From Candidula unifasciata (Eukaryota > Mollusca > Gastropoda > Stylommatophora > Geomitridae): DNA of 64,000 nt. The position numbers and the translations under genes were made by a program. Each line of letters begins with the position of its first letter. Positions within the stretch are counted from its first letter, which is position 1. Where the stretch lies: the NCBI GenBank assembly GCA_905116865.2, contig CAJHNH020006013.1:285001-349000 (forward strand), read 5' to 3'. The notes under the pieces were generated by a model. The model made no database searches. It saw only the letters and a list, made by a program, of their open reading frames with translations, and had not been told where the DNA came from. Shown one piece after another: positions 35,155 through 45,499 of this stretch.

Positions 35155-35745
35155 GATTCTCATTCAAATGGTGGCTGGAGATCTTACAATATACTCCAGG
35201 GGGGTGAAATTCTTACCATGTACTCAAGAGGGGGAGGGGCGGGTCTGGAGGTCTTGCTATATCCAGAGAAGGGGGTGGGGGGGGGGGAGTGTGGCGTGGA
35301 GATCTTGCAAAATACTCAAGGAGGCGTGTAGATCTTGCCATTTACTGAAGGTCTCGCTATATATTCAAGGGGTGTGGAGATTTTGCGATATACCCAAAGG
35401 GGCGTAGAGGTCTTGCTATTTACTCAAAGGAGCCTGGTGATCATACAATATTCTCAAAGAGAGGGGGATGGGCATTCTTGCTTTACACTCAAATGGAGGG
35501 GAGAGGGCGTCTTGCAATATACTCAAGGGGGCGTGGAGGTCTTGCAATACACTCAAGGGGGCGGGGAGGTCTTGCAATATGCTCCAGGGGCCTGAGTACA
35601 ATATACTTGAAAAAAAAGAGGAGGGGGGAATATACGTTTTGCCATATACACAAGGGAACGTGGAGGTCTTGCTATTTACTCATGATAGATGGGAATTTTG
35701 CAATATACTCATTAAGGCGTGGCGTCCATGTCATTTACTCAGCCT
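35155..35745. repeat. Degenerate minisatellite, about 30-bp unit, G-rich
   Basis: Unit around GGGGCGTGGAGGTCTTGCAA, TATACTCAAG, with G-run length changes. Near 35495-35590 three units are almost the same. Long frames across it are repeat translations. Confidence 0.85.
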
Positions 35746-35928
35746 GAAAAAATGGCTGAAAACCACATGTCTAGATCGCCGACAAGTAAACAAAGGTTGC
35801 CACACCAGTATGAACATTTTTTTTTACCCCTGTCACTATCACAACACGCGCGGCACAACGTACACATGTATACACATATACACGCACATTAGTAACGTTG
35901 ATTTAACTATAATATAAATTTTAACACT

Positions 35929-35999
<71 letters not shown>

Positions 36000-36000
36000 C

Positions 36001-36033
<33 letters not shown>

Positions 36034-36034
36034 C
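35929..36034. repeat. (GACA)n microsatellite
   Basis: About 26 units with one break near 35999 (GACCAGACAG). Confidence 0.97.
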
Positions 36035-36420
36035 AAAGAAGAAAAAGGAAATACGTAAAGGAAACATTATATTGACAATTGTTTTTAAATTTTCAACTTT
36101 TGGCATTTCCTGCTTCATGATTCAACCACTCTTGACATAATCATCTTCGTTACAATTTTCGGAAGCAGAGGATAAGTGAGAGCCACACAGTTTCCACCCA
36201 GACCAAGTGCTTGTCAAATACCCAACAGACACTAGGAAATAAACTCAAATGAAGAGGCGCAGTTAAAGGAAAATGTCAACCTGTCTGTATCAACTATGTT
36301 TAGTTGTTACAGTGCGCTTTAAAATTCAGGCCGTCACACTTTAACAAATATTTCGAAAAGTCCTGTACGGATGTACACGAATTTTCGCATGTAGCATTAG
36401 ATTTCTGGTGTCCTTGTATT

Positions 36421-36825
36421 TTATAGGTTTGAAGTTTGAACAACGGATCAACATCATGGCACACAGGTAGTAACTCACAAGTGCTCAGTTCTTCTTGTAA
36501 CTCAAGCCGGAGTCCGAAGAATCTCAGCACAGCGCACAGGCTCTGTAACACTGGCGAGGATCTCTAAATACTTTTGGTAGATATTTAACTTAAAATTTTG
36601 CCCAGGCAGCGCCATTTGACTACTCTTTTCGATTTCCAACTGCCAAGGGATTGTTTTTTACGTACGCAAAAATGCACACGGGCTTCCGATCTCACTACCC
36701 AGGGGGAATTACTAGAATTCCAAGTCCACGTGAAAAAATCCCAGCTCTTACCGGGGATTGAACCCAGAACCTCTAGCACTCGAGGTGGACACCATGTCTC
36801 GAGACCACGCGACCATGTGATTTTA
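36421..36825 (-). repeat. SINE family B copy, minus strand, full-length
   Basis: Inverse end TTTGAACAACGGATCAACATC, body, inverse B-box GGGATTGAACCCAGAACC and inverse head TCTCGAGACCACGCGACCA. Confidence 0.85.
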
Positions 36826-36899
36826 TAATATAGGGAAGACAAAAGGTGAGCTGCAAGCACTGGCGAAGGCTAGAAGGGCTTGTACAGATTTAATAGTTT

Positions 36900-37240
36900 T
36901 CTTTCCTCTCGTCTGGTAGATCTTCTTCTTTCCTCTACTTCTGGAATGCCTCGCTGAGTCAGGGCAAGAAGAGAGCTCTAGAACGGGTCCTTCTGTTCGC
37001 TTCGTATAAAGTACTTTTCAGTGTCTCTGATATTTCTGCGGTCCATGTTCTGCGCGATCGACCTCTGGATCTGTTATCGTTGTATCTGTATAACATTGCT
37101 CTCTGTTGTGCCCTGTCTGATGCTAATCATTTTACATAGCAAACCCATTTGATATGTTGTTTAGCTATAAAGTTCAGTACTGGTTCTTTGCCGACTCTCC
37201 TCCTGATAAGTTCCTAAGTATATCTTTCCGTGTTATAGTT
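36900..37240 (-). pseudogene. LINE relic, minus strand
   Basis: Minus-strand reading: ELIRRRVGKEPVLNFIAKQH then IKWVCYVK, and NDNRSRGRSRRTWTAEISET, the RGR-rich C-terminal tail of a LINE ORF2. It has at least one stop and no RT core. Confidence 0.65.
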
Positions 37241-37577
37241 AGCATAGTATGCAAAAATTTGTAATAGATTAGCCAGTGAATATAACAATGTCACCTGGCC
37301 GTGAATTCTCATTAATTAAATATTACATTGATGTCTCTGCTTCATCAACTTTCTACTCCTGAGATCCTCGGTCCAAAGTAGCAACACTTCTAAAGGAGAG
37401 CTTTGCCAAGTGGTATTGTGACCAATCATCACCAATAACTACCTTGTCAAGTGGACTTATACTTTAGATAATGCCTCCTGCAAGTGCCATCCGAGAGCTG
37501 TCTCTCTTCAGGTTATGTCCCTTTGTCTTACATAAAGCCTCATTTAGAGTAGTGTTTCTAAATCTGTTCACACCTAG

Positions 37578-38072
37578 GGCCCACAAAAACAGAGGACATT
37601 GCTCCATGGTCCACCAGACAGCTAACCAAACACCAAACAAAAACAGAGGACATTGCTCCATGGCCCACCTGACAGCTAACCAAACACCAAACAAAAACAG
37701 AGGACATTGCTCCATGGTCCACCTGACAGCTAACCAAACACGAAACAAAAACAGAGGACATTGCTCCATGGCCCACCTGACAGCTAACTAAATACCAAAC
37801 AAAAACAGAGGACATTGCTCCATGATCCACCTGATAGCTAACCAAACACCAAACAAAAACAGAGGACATTGCTCCATGGTCCACCTGACAGCCAACCAAA
37901 CACCAAACAAAAACAGAGGACATTGCTCCATGGTACACCTGACAGCTAACCAAACACCAAACAAAAACTGAGGACATTGCTCCATGGCCCACCAGACAGC
38001 TAACCAAACACCAAACAAAAACAGAGGACATTGCTCCATGATCCACCTGACAGCTAACCAAACACCAAATAA
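37578..38072. repeat. Minisatellite array, 54-bp unit, about 9 copies
   Basis: Unit ACATTGCTCCATGGTCCACC, TGACAGCTAACCAAACACCA, AACAAAAACAGAGG. As 54 is a multiple of three, frames on both strands stay open (up to 185 codons on the minus strand), but codon changes look random and no gene context exists. The sequence just left (GTGTTTCTAAATCTG, then TAGGGCCCAC) resembles a hAT-type terminus. Confidence 0.95.
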
Positions 38073-39054
38073 AAACAAATTGACAAAGAGGTTTATATGT
38101 TAAATCCGATGTCATAAAATGACAGTTTTCAGCTTATACGACATCTGCAACTGTTTACGGTTTAACAAAATCTGATATATGTGCTGGAGCATTGTTTCTT
38201 ACATACGCAGCGCTACAGTAACTTTTCGATTTCTCCTTTAGGGTTTAATTGACGGAAGTCTTTTTTGCACAGATCGGGAGTCCTGGAGGTGGTAATACTA
38301 AAGACTGGAAGAGAATAACCATTTACCCTACCTCGTTAGGTGATTAGGCATTATCCACAGCCTAGGTCTTCTTAGTCCAGGTGGCATCAATATCCAACAT
38401 ACATTCATCTAAACAGTTTTACTATTATCACATTTTTAATTTTAATTCGTTTCTTTTTTTTTTTATCTTTCGTATTATTACCTTATTCTTTCTCTTATCT
38501 ATATCATTTATGTATCATTATCATTTGTATTTCTTGTATTCCCACTATTATATTATAGATTAACAATATTACTTTTTTTTTTTTAAATTGTTGACGAATA
38601 TATATGTTTTTTAGCCGTCGTTTATTTTATTTTAATTCATTCACTCCAGATCACATTTTTGGAAACATTGCTCATGTCACCCCTTAGAGATCCGAATACT
38701 CTCCTCTTTGTTACATTTGTGTAGTTCACTTTATGTTTGACAAAGACTGCCGGCCGAAAAGTTATTGTGTTGTTTGTGCACGTTTTCTTTTTTTAACTTC
38801 CCCATTTCGTTGAGCTTTTTAGTCACATTTCAGTGGAATTCCTTTAAGGCAGGACATAGGGGAAGTTGCATGAGACTGTTGGTTGTGTGGCGTGAGTTGG
38901 TTGAAGGATTGTGCTCCATAAAGGGTTAGAAAGGGAGAAGAAGAAGCGTCGTTAAGGTTTATTTATGCCTTTAGCACTATGTGCCTTTCTAAACTGTAAG
39001 CACGACAAGTATTTATCGCACGTACATGAATGGTGTCAGCCATGTACATGCGTT
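38073..39054. other. Non-coding stretch, T-rich
   Basis: T-rich between 38400 and 38660. Near 38885-38945 lies the same LINE 3' end as in the 50-bp array (GGCGTGAGTTGGTTGAAGG, then AGAAAGGGAGAAGAAGAAG). Confidence 0.6.
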
Positions 39055-39325
39055 TACCGCTGTGGTGTAGTGGCTAGACGCTCGTCTTCGGATCAGAAGG
39101 TCCAGGGTTCAGGACCTGACCGAGCCGGATTTTTTTTCTCACAAATGACTTTGGATCCTAGGTCGACCCGGCTTAATAAGTTCCAGGTAAAGTCATGGGA
39201 AGTAAAAGCGACCGGTTTTAATGTTGACCACATCATATAAAGAGTGCCCGATTGGGCTATAAAATATAGCTCTAGTCCTTTACACCCAATATGCCTGAAT
39301 GGGTAGGAAAGGATCGTTTTCTTTA
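39055..39325 (+). repeat. SINE family A copy, plus strand
   Basis: Head CGCTGTGGTGTAGTGGCTAG, B-box-like GGTCCAGGGTTCAGGACC, body CTAGGTCGACCCGGCTTAAT and GGGAAGTAAAAGCGACCGG, tail GGGTAGGAAAGGATCG. Confidence 0.85.
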
Positions 39326-40134
39326 CAATTCTGTGTCATATGATTGACATTATCAGCTTACTGCTTTTTAAGCCACTAAAATGTCAATGAACTTTAACCT
39401 GTTAAAAAAAAAGTACACTTAACTGAATTAACTTAGTTTGCCCTAGTTGTCAGCGTGACTGTCTTTAGCACAGATTCTTAGGTTGACCCCCGGTATGTCT
39501 GCTGTTTGTTTGACCCTGTCTATCTCAGACAGTTATTACAGTTTTTGCATTTGGTTTCATATGTAAAGGATTACTGCCACTGCACACGGATATCTACCTA
39601 AACTCTCTATTTTCAGTTTGCCCGGGCGTCGGCTGAGGTTTGTCCTTTGAGCCCCCTAAATATCTTTCAATAATAATTGAGCCCCCCCCCCCCCCCCCCC
39701 CCCCCCTTTTTCTAATACTAAGCCATGTTCTTTGTTTGAAACAACAATCCAGCGATTTCACCTACTATCAAATAGAATAACGGAGAACTTATAGGAAGTC
39801 CGCAGTGCTGTGATGTCAATTCTTAGATCTACACTCAACAAAAGAAATGAACAATCTGTCGTAATTAAACTAATCGGTGTTTTTCCCTGCTTAAAACAAC
39901 AGCAAGCCAGTGCTTCGCCTTAGAGCGTATGTATCGTCGTTGAATACCATTTCTTGGGTGTCTGGGTGATGGCAGAAAATGTGGGAAGTTGTTAAACATA
40001 GGCTCCTTTAAGCCCCTCTCCACTGAAAGGAAGGAATGTTGATGGGGTGGTGGGGAGGAAGGAAAAGGGGGGGGGGGGAAATCACATTATTTCGAGTAAA
40101 TTATTATATTATTGCTATTAATAATAAACCTTAA
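39326..40134. other. Non-coding stretch with a 30-base C-run
   Basis: C-run at about 39677-39706. A G-run lies near 40068. No coding evidence. Confidence 0.45.
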
Positions 40135-40631
40135 TTTCGCCTACGGAAGACCCTACAAAGTCTATCATGATGCGACAACAACAAGAGAATCGTCACTGAA
40201 CCAGACACCTCTCCACTGATTGTCACCAGCTCAGGGACGATGCTGGTTGCCTAAAGGGGTTGATTTTGGCAGTGACGACCCGTAAGGACAGCTCCTAGGT
40301 ATGGTCGTCGTGCCCAAAGTCCAAAGTCATGCAGTCTGTTTCGAACAGTTTGATCAGACACATGATGTCCTGAAAGCAAAGCCTGCGCAGCTGCGGAAGC
40401 TGTTGTTAACCTGTCTCCTAGGTGACAAAGCCGAATAGACTATCTGCTTCTGTTAACGTCCACTGCGATGTCGGTCTTCAACTGAATCAGTGGCTTGGAA
40501 ACGGTGCCAAAGTCGACTGCTAATACTCTAATGAACGTTTAAATGCCTGGCAACCTGACTTTGACTTTCTCCTGCAATCGACCAATAGCAAGATACCTTA
40601 CATTTATTAATATAGGCGCCATTCGGGACTG
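40135..40631 (-). pseudogene. Tc1/mariner-type transposase relic
   Basis: On the minus strand, starting near the ATG at 40622, the sequence gives a helix-turn-helix region: VEDRHRSGR, and later SDQTVRNRLHDFGLWARRPY with LGAVLTGRHCQN. These are hallmarks of the paired-like DNA-binding and linker region of Tc1-family transposases. Near 40140-40180 a shifted frame carries the beginning of the catalytic DE-S-RF region. Stops and frameshifts are present and the rest of the catalytic domain is missing. Terminal inverted repeats were not found. Confidence 0.8.
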
Positions 40632-41033
40632 CTCGAAAATGAAATGTTTTGGTTTAGCGTTAACCTTTTATAGGGTTTCAGTTGCGTATGCAGTGAATCG
40701 TGTTCACCCCAAATTGTGTTGCTTTTTCGTGCACGCATTATGAGCTATGCTCACAAATATGGCCTCAAACGCAAGTGACCACTGCGTTGGAACGATTACA
40801 AAAACCCACGCAATTCACCCCCACGTTGTCAACTAGACAACATTTGAGTCTGCTTTTCGCATTCCCGTGTACGATATTTTATTTACAAACTAATAAAAAC
40901 GGGCCATCAGATAACTGTGAGTTTTTTTTTTTTTTTTTAACAGTATACTTAAAATAATTTAAAATGCATGAACACATATTTTAAAAGACAATTTCTTTGC
41001 ACTCATCTTATCTTAGCCACTTACAAAATTATT
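40632..41033. other. Non-coding stretch, no gene seen
   Basis: Likely the 5' flank of the Tc1-type relic (TATAGGGTTTCAGTTGC), then AT-rich with a T18 run near 40922. Confidence 0.4.
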
Positions 41034-41165
41034 ACAGGGGCCTCCGTTGTTAAGAAGTCGAGCTGTTTGCCGCGCTATGAAGGTTGAGGGTTAGTTTCAA
41101 GGCGGCGATGTTCAGTTCATGAGTGAGTTTTTAAGGCGATCCATGGGGATCGTTGCCAAAGCTAC
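41034..41165 (+). repeat. SINE family G copy, diverged
   Basis: GCTGTTTGCCGCGCTATGAAGGTTGAGGG matches the order of the copy at 13668-13770; ATCCATGGGGATCGTTGCC parallels GATCCCTAGGAATTGTCGCC there. Confidence 0.5.
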
Positions 41166-42343
41166 GGAGGTCAGGCAGGCAGATAGCTGTTCTGCGGGGG
41201 GCGGGTGATTATGACGTGGTTTTTAGAGGCTTTCCAATGTTTTCTGATCTAACTGGAGAGGGGGTGGGCTGCTAATAGATCTAAGCCCCCGTCCAGTTTT
41301 TGCCTAGGTGATTAGGAGTACGTGGTTGAAGATGGGGGCTGGAATCCCCCCCCCTCACCCCCCACCCACAAGCAATGATTTCTTGGGCGGGAGGAGGAGG
41401 GGGGGGGGGTCTTGGACGCAAATTGTGATCTATAAAATTTATAAGGCGGGGTTCCCCCTAGGTTAACTTCGTGACGCATGCTCCTGATTGGTTTCTGAGC
41501 TTGGAAGACAGGAGAAATGCATTGCAACAGACCTCTCTAGAGCTGAGATCAGATAGGATACGAACCCCTCTTCACCAAACTCCTCAGATCGGTGTAATTC
41601 CTTTTCAAGACGCAAATGACCTACAATGAAATTTGCGGGTTTTGGAGTAGACGACGAATTTATAGAGGCCAAACGGTTTATCATTTAGTTTGTACTTTTC
41701 GGGGGGTTTGAATTAAAAAACAGCTTTTGAGAACATTGCACCCATCACAGTAACAGACAGTGCGTGGTAACTCATCGTAACCGCACTGTTATCTCGAGCA
41801 GGATGTGAAACAATAGGAACTTCACATTTCATACCTTAAAGACGCAAATTTAACAGTTTTCTTTGTAAACATAATGTGCGTAATACCAATTTCTAGAACA
41901 AATCCATAGGATACAAGATCCTTCAATAAAGACAAATGCGTAGAGCGGATTGTGAATTTTAGATATTCAGTAAACATCTTTTTTTACATCCAAAATCACT
42001 GCAGTTTGTTAGATTAGTAGAGTAAATGTGAACAAAACGCCCACAAAAATTTAGTGCGGACTTAGGATTTGTTCAACAAGAGGTTCAAAAACCTTAGCTT
42101 CAAAGAAAGCGGACATAATTGACGACCTCTTACGGACTCTCCAGATTGAAGGCGTTAAGTTTAATCCTGGAGACCACACATTTTAACAAATATTCCTTAT
42201 AAAACAACAACTACTGAAGTTCAGTGTGAAGTAGAGTGAAAGGAAGTAAATTAATGTAAATAAAATAAAATAATGTGATGTGAAGTAAAGTAAATATAAA
42301 TAAGGAAAGTATTTTAAAGTGAAATAATGTAAAGCGAAGTGAC
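41166..42343. other. Non-coding stretch, no gene seen
   Basis: G-runs and C-runs near 41340-41410, then AT-rich. From 42220 a degenerate tract of AAGTAAA/GTGAAAT words begins. Confidence 0.45.
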
Positions 42344-42387
42344 GTAAAGTGAATTAACGTAAAGTGATATATGTTAATTCACTTTAC
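42344..42387. other. Perfect 14-bp inverted repeat with a 16-base loop
   Basis: GTAAAGTGAATTAA at 42344-42357 and its exact reverse complement TTAATTCACTTTAC at 42374-42387, inside the GTAAAGTGAA-rich tract. It could form a hairpin. Confidence 0.8.
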
Positions 42388-42715
42388 TTCATATAAAAAA
42401 AAAATTAAGGTGAGAAGAAGTAAATAAGGTAAAGTGTGTGCTTGTGTGTGAGTGTGCGCGTGCGTGCGTGCGTGCAAGCATGCATTGTGAGGAGACAAAT
42501 AGGTGAGTGATTGTTTGTGTTCCAGTGGTGCACTACGGTTATGGTGTGGTCTCCACAATGAAGGTTGGCTGCAATGGATCTCCACCAGGCCCTGTCTCTT
42601 GTCTTGGTCGTTCACTCTCTCAGACTGCTGTTCGTCCATTGTTTGTACCATTTGTAACGCTGTCCATCTCTTGATATCGTTCCCTCAGCATTTCCTTCCA
42701 GTGTGGTTTTTAAAA

Positions 42716-42718
<3 letters not shown>

Positions 42719-42802
<84 letters not shown>
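42719..42802. repeat. (CT)n microsatellite, 84 bp
   Basis: Uninterrupted CT repeat; the Ser-Leu frame through it is an artefact. Confidence 0.98.
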
Positions 42803-42807
<5 letters not shown>

Positions 42808-43029
42808 TCTTTCAATAATTGTCCTTTTACTGGCAGACTTTAAAAAAAAAAAAAAAAAACTTACTGTATTTGTGACTTTTTGTTTCTATAAAATACGACC
42901 TGTTTTTTTCGTATATGTTAACATTTCCAGCGATCTAGTTCCATCTTCTAATTGTTTATTGTCCAAGTCATTGAACTATGCACATGTTTGAGTTTACATA
43001 ACATCTGACGATTCTCATTTTAAATGTGT

Positions 43030-43480
43030 TGTTTGTCTCTCTTCTTCTTACTTTATCGTCTCACTAATACCAGGTTGTAGCCCTGTGTCGTGGGTTTGTT
43101 GCCTCACTGATACCAGGTTGTAGCTCTGTGTCGTGGGTTTGTTGCCTCACTGATACCAGGTTGTAGCCCTGTGTCGTGGTTTTCTGTAACTGTCTTGCGC
43201 TTCTCGGGTGGCTTGGGTAAGGGATTTGTTAATCTTTTTTCCAGGTTTCAGCTACATCATTTATCCATCTCTTTCTTTGTATTCCTCTCGCCTTCCTCCC
43301 AGATGTTCTGCTGTAAAAAAAGCTCATATGCAGTTTGGTCTGGCAATAACTTCTCACTAGATGGCTGAACCATTTCAATCTTTGTCAGTACATTCCAGAC
43401 ATGGTCTTATTCCAACTTTCTGTCTAATGTTATTTATCTCGCTCAATAATTTTCGCATCATAGTGAAGATAATGTTAGCT
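43030..43480 (-). pseudogene. LINE relic, minus strand, with an internal 43-bp triplication
   Basis: Minus-strand reading includes NKSLTQATREAQDSYRKPRH and an ARPNCI-type stretch, the usual LINE C-terminal region. At 43057-43184 a 43-bp unit (CCTCACTGATACCAGGTTGT, AGC...GTGTCGTGGGTTTGTTG) is present three times at the 3' end. Confidence 0.6.
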
Positions 43481-43649
43481 ATTACTACCCCCCCCCCCCC
43501 CCCCCCCCAGAGTTATAGCTCTTAATAATACTAAAGGAAAAAAGGAGAAACCACCATACTCTCAATGAAAGGAAACTTCCTGCTACACCTTCAAGTTACC
43601 TGATGTTATGTGATCACAATCGACGTCACTGCACATTGGGCATTCCCAT

Positions 43650-43800
43650 TAGCTACAGCGACGTTCCTCCATTTACCCCAGAGTTTGAACTCTAGTACCC
43701 ATTACGGCCCGGTTTCGAACATCGCCGTGTACTGCAGCGAGTCGCAGCTGGATTTGAAAGCGAGTCTTTTATCGACTGCGCTAACGCGGCAAAAGGGTTA
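43650..43800 (-). repeat. SINE family F copy, minus strand
   Basis: Inverse of the copy at 54352-54530: TACAGCGACGTTCCTCCATT, then the inverse B-box GGTTTCGAACATCGCC, GCAGCGAGTCGCAGCTGG and the inverse head GACTGCGCTAACGCGGC. Confidence 0.8.
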
Positions 43801-44429
43801 GGGCAGGGACTGAGGGGAAAAGAGGGGGGTGGGGTATAAATCTAAAACAGTGAACTTAAGTTAATTTCTTTAGACTAGAGGCACTTGAAAGCAAAGTATG
43901 CCATCACATAATGGATGTAGCGGCGCCTGGGACGGATGCGTATAGACAACATCCCTCTAGTGTCTCGCTGAGTATTGTCTATAGTTGTCAGGACATCACA
44001 ACTTGAAACTGTTTTAAAGTGCTCGACAAACTGTGTCAGTGAACTGAACGCTGAGCATCTCTATAAGACAGTATAAAGCAGTCAGGCTTACTGGGTGAGG
44101 TGTTCATCGTCAGGGCTCCGGTGGGGGCGGGGATGAAATACATCCATTAACCCTAAGAAGAGCGTCGTAACAAAACCCACTGATAATGAGTTTGATGGAA
44201 TTTTGTTGTTGGGCCGTAAGGCGTAGATATCGCATCCTCCTCGCTGTAGAAGAAAAGTGAAATATTATCTTATTCTCATAGTCCATAGAATGTGACGTTG
44301 GTAATCGTCTCTCACGCACAGCCTTCTCTTGTGTGCATTGTCTGTCATTTCAGATAGTGGTGTTGTTCTTTGACTGGCCCTACTTGGGGGTGCACTGCAA
44401 CTGCACAAGGCAGAGGTGATCTTTCTTGC
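43801..44429. other. Non-coding stretch, no gene seen
   Basis: No family features on either strand. Confidence 0.4.
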
Positions 44430-44655
44430 TTGCTTGATGTTCCCCACCAAGACGTTACACAAACGATTAACAAGCGATTGACACAAAGTGCCACCATGCG
44501 GATGAGCATCACCCGTGGAAAGGTCCCCAAAACTCCTTTCAGCCATTATGGCCACAATTGTGGCCCAGCTATATTCAGGGCCTCCGGCAAAAGCCAGAGT
44601 TGGGGGTTTGAGATAACGAAAAATTACAAGGGGACGAATAACTGTGGACGAGGTA
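44430..44655 (+). repeat. Dispersed repeat H, longest copy
   Basis: CAAGCGATTGACACAAAGTG, CCACCATGCGGATGAGCATC, then GGCAAAAGCCAGAGTTGGGG and ATAACGAAAAATTAC recur at 56390-56520; the first part also at 55050-55130. It ends against a family B SINE. Confidence 0.75.
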
Positions 44656-44677
44656 ACAAGTAAAATAGAGGATAATT

Positions 44678-45062
44678 GAGTTTTGAGGTTCGAACAACGA
44701 ATCAACATCATGGCACACGGGTAGTAACCCATAAGTGCTCCGTTCTTCTTCTAGCTCAAGTCTGAGTCCGAAAAAGCTCAGCACAGTGCACATGCTCTAT
44801 AGCACCGGCGAGGATCCTGAAATACTTTGGGTAGATTTGTAACTTCAAATGTTGCCCGGGCAGCGCCGGTAGGCTACTCTTTTCGAGTTCCAACTGTCAA
44901 GGGATTATTTTACGTGCGCAACAATGCATATGGTCGTCACATCTCACTACACAGAGACCAGAAGTCTAATCCACGGGAAAAAATCCCAGCCCTTAGTGGG
45001 GATTGAACCCGCAACCTCTAGCACTCGAGGCGGACACCCATGCCTCGAGACCACGCAGCCCA
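44678..45062 (-). repeat. SINE family B copy, minus strand, full-length
   Basis: Inverse 3' end GTTCGAACAACGAATCAACA, inverse B-box GGGATTGAACCCGCAACC and inverse head CTCGAGACCACGCAGCCCA. It abuts the 3' end of the R2-like element. Confidence 0.85.
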
Positions 45063-45071
45063 ATAACAGAG

Positions 45072-45329
45072 CAATAAGAATAAACTCACAGGGAGCAAGT
45101 ACAGCGGGGATCTACAGTCATCAGTAGAAATTATCCTCTTTCGACACACGTTTCGGCCCACGATTCCTAAACGTATTCGGAGGTGGGCCCACCTGAGTTC
45201 ATGAAGCTCAGGGCTGCTTCCCCGCCGCACAGAATTACCGGATGGTGTTATACTTTCGGCCAGAGACAAGACGACTTGGTGGTTTCGAAGGAGGTACTGT
45301 GAGATAAGAAGTCGCCACGACAGCGTAAT
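45072..45329 (-). repeat. 3' direct repeat of the R2-like element
   Basis: On the minus strand it ends TGAGTTTATTCTTATTG. It contains the perfect 12-bp palindrome GGTGGGCCCACC near 45183. By eye it is identical or almost identical to 49068-49325. Confidence 0.92.
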
Positions 45330-45499
45330 TAGAACAGTCCGCATGCCTGGACGACCGAGCGACAAGCTTACTTTGGTTTACCGGACACATGTTGGACTTT
45401 TATTAGCAGTTGGCAGAGAGAGACACTGGCAGACAATTCGTACACGATGGACTTTTCAAAGGGATAAGAAACTCTTTTCCACTAGATACCCGGACCAGC

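Noticed and set aside
35153..35917. Overlapping open frames on the plus strand
   Set aside because: They read through a degenerate 30-bp G-rich minisatellite in different frames.
37558..38115. 185-codon open frame on the minus strand
   Set aside because: It is the translation of a 54-bp tandem repeat; the opposite strand is equally open and no gene signals are present.
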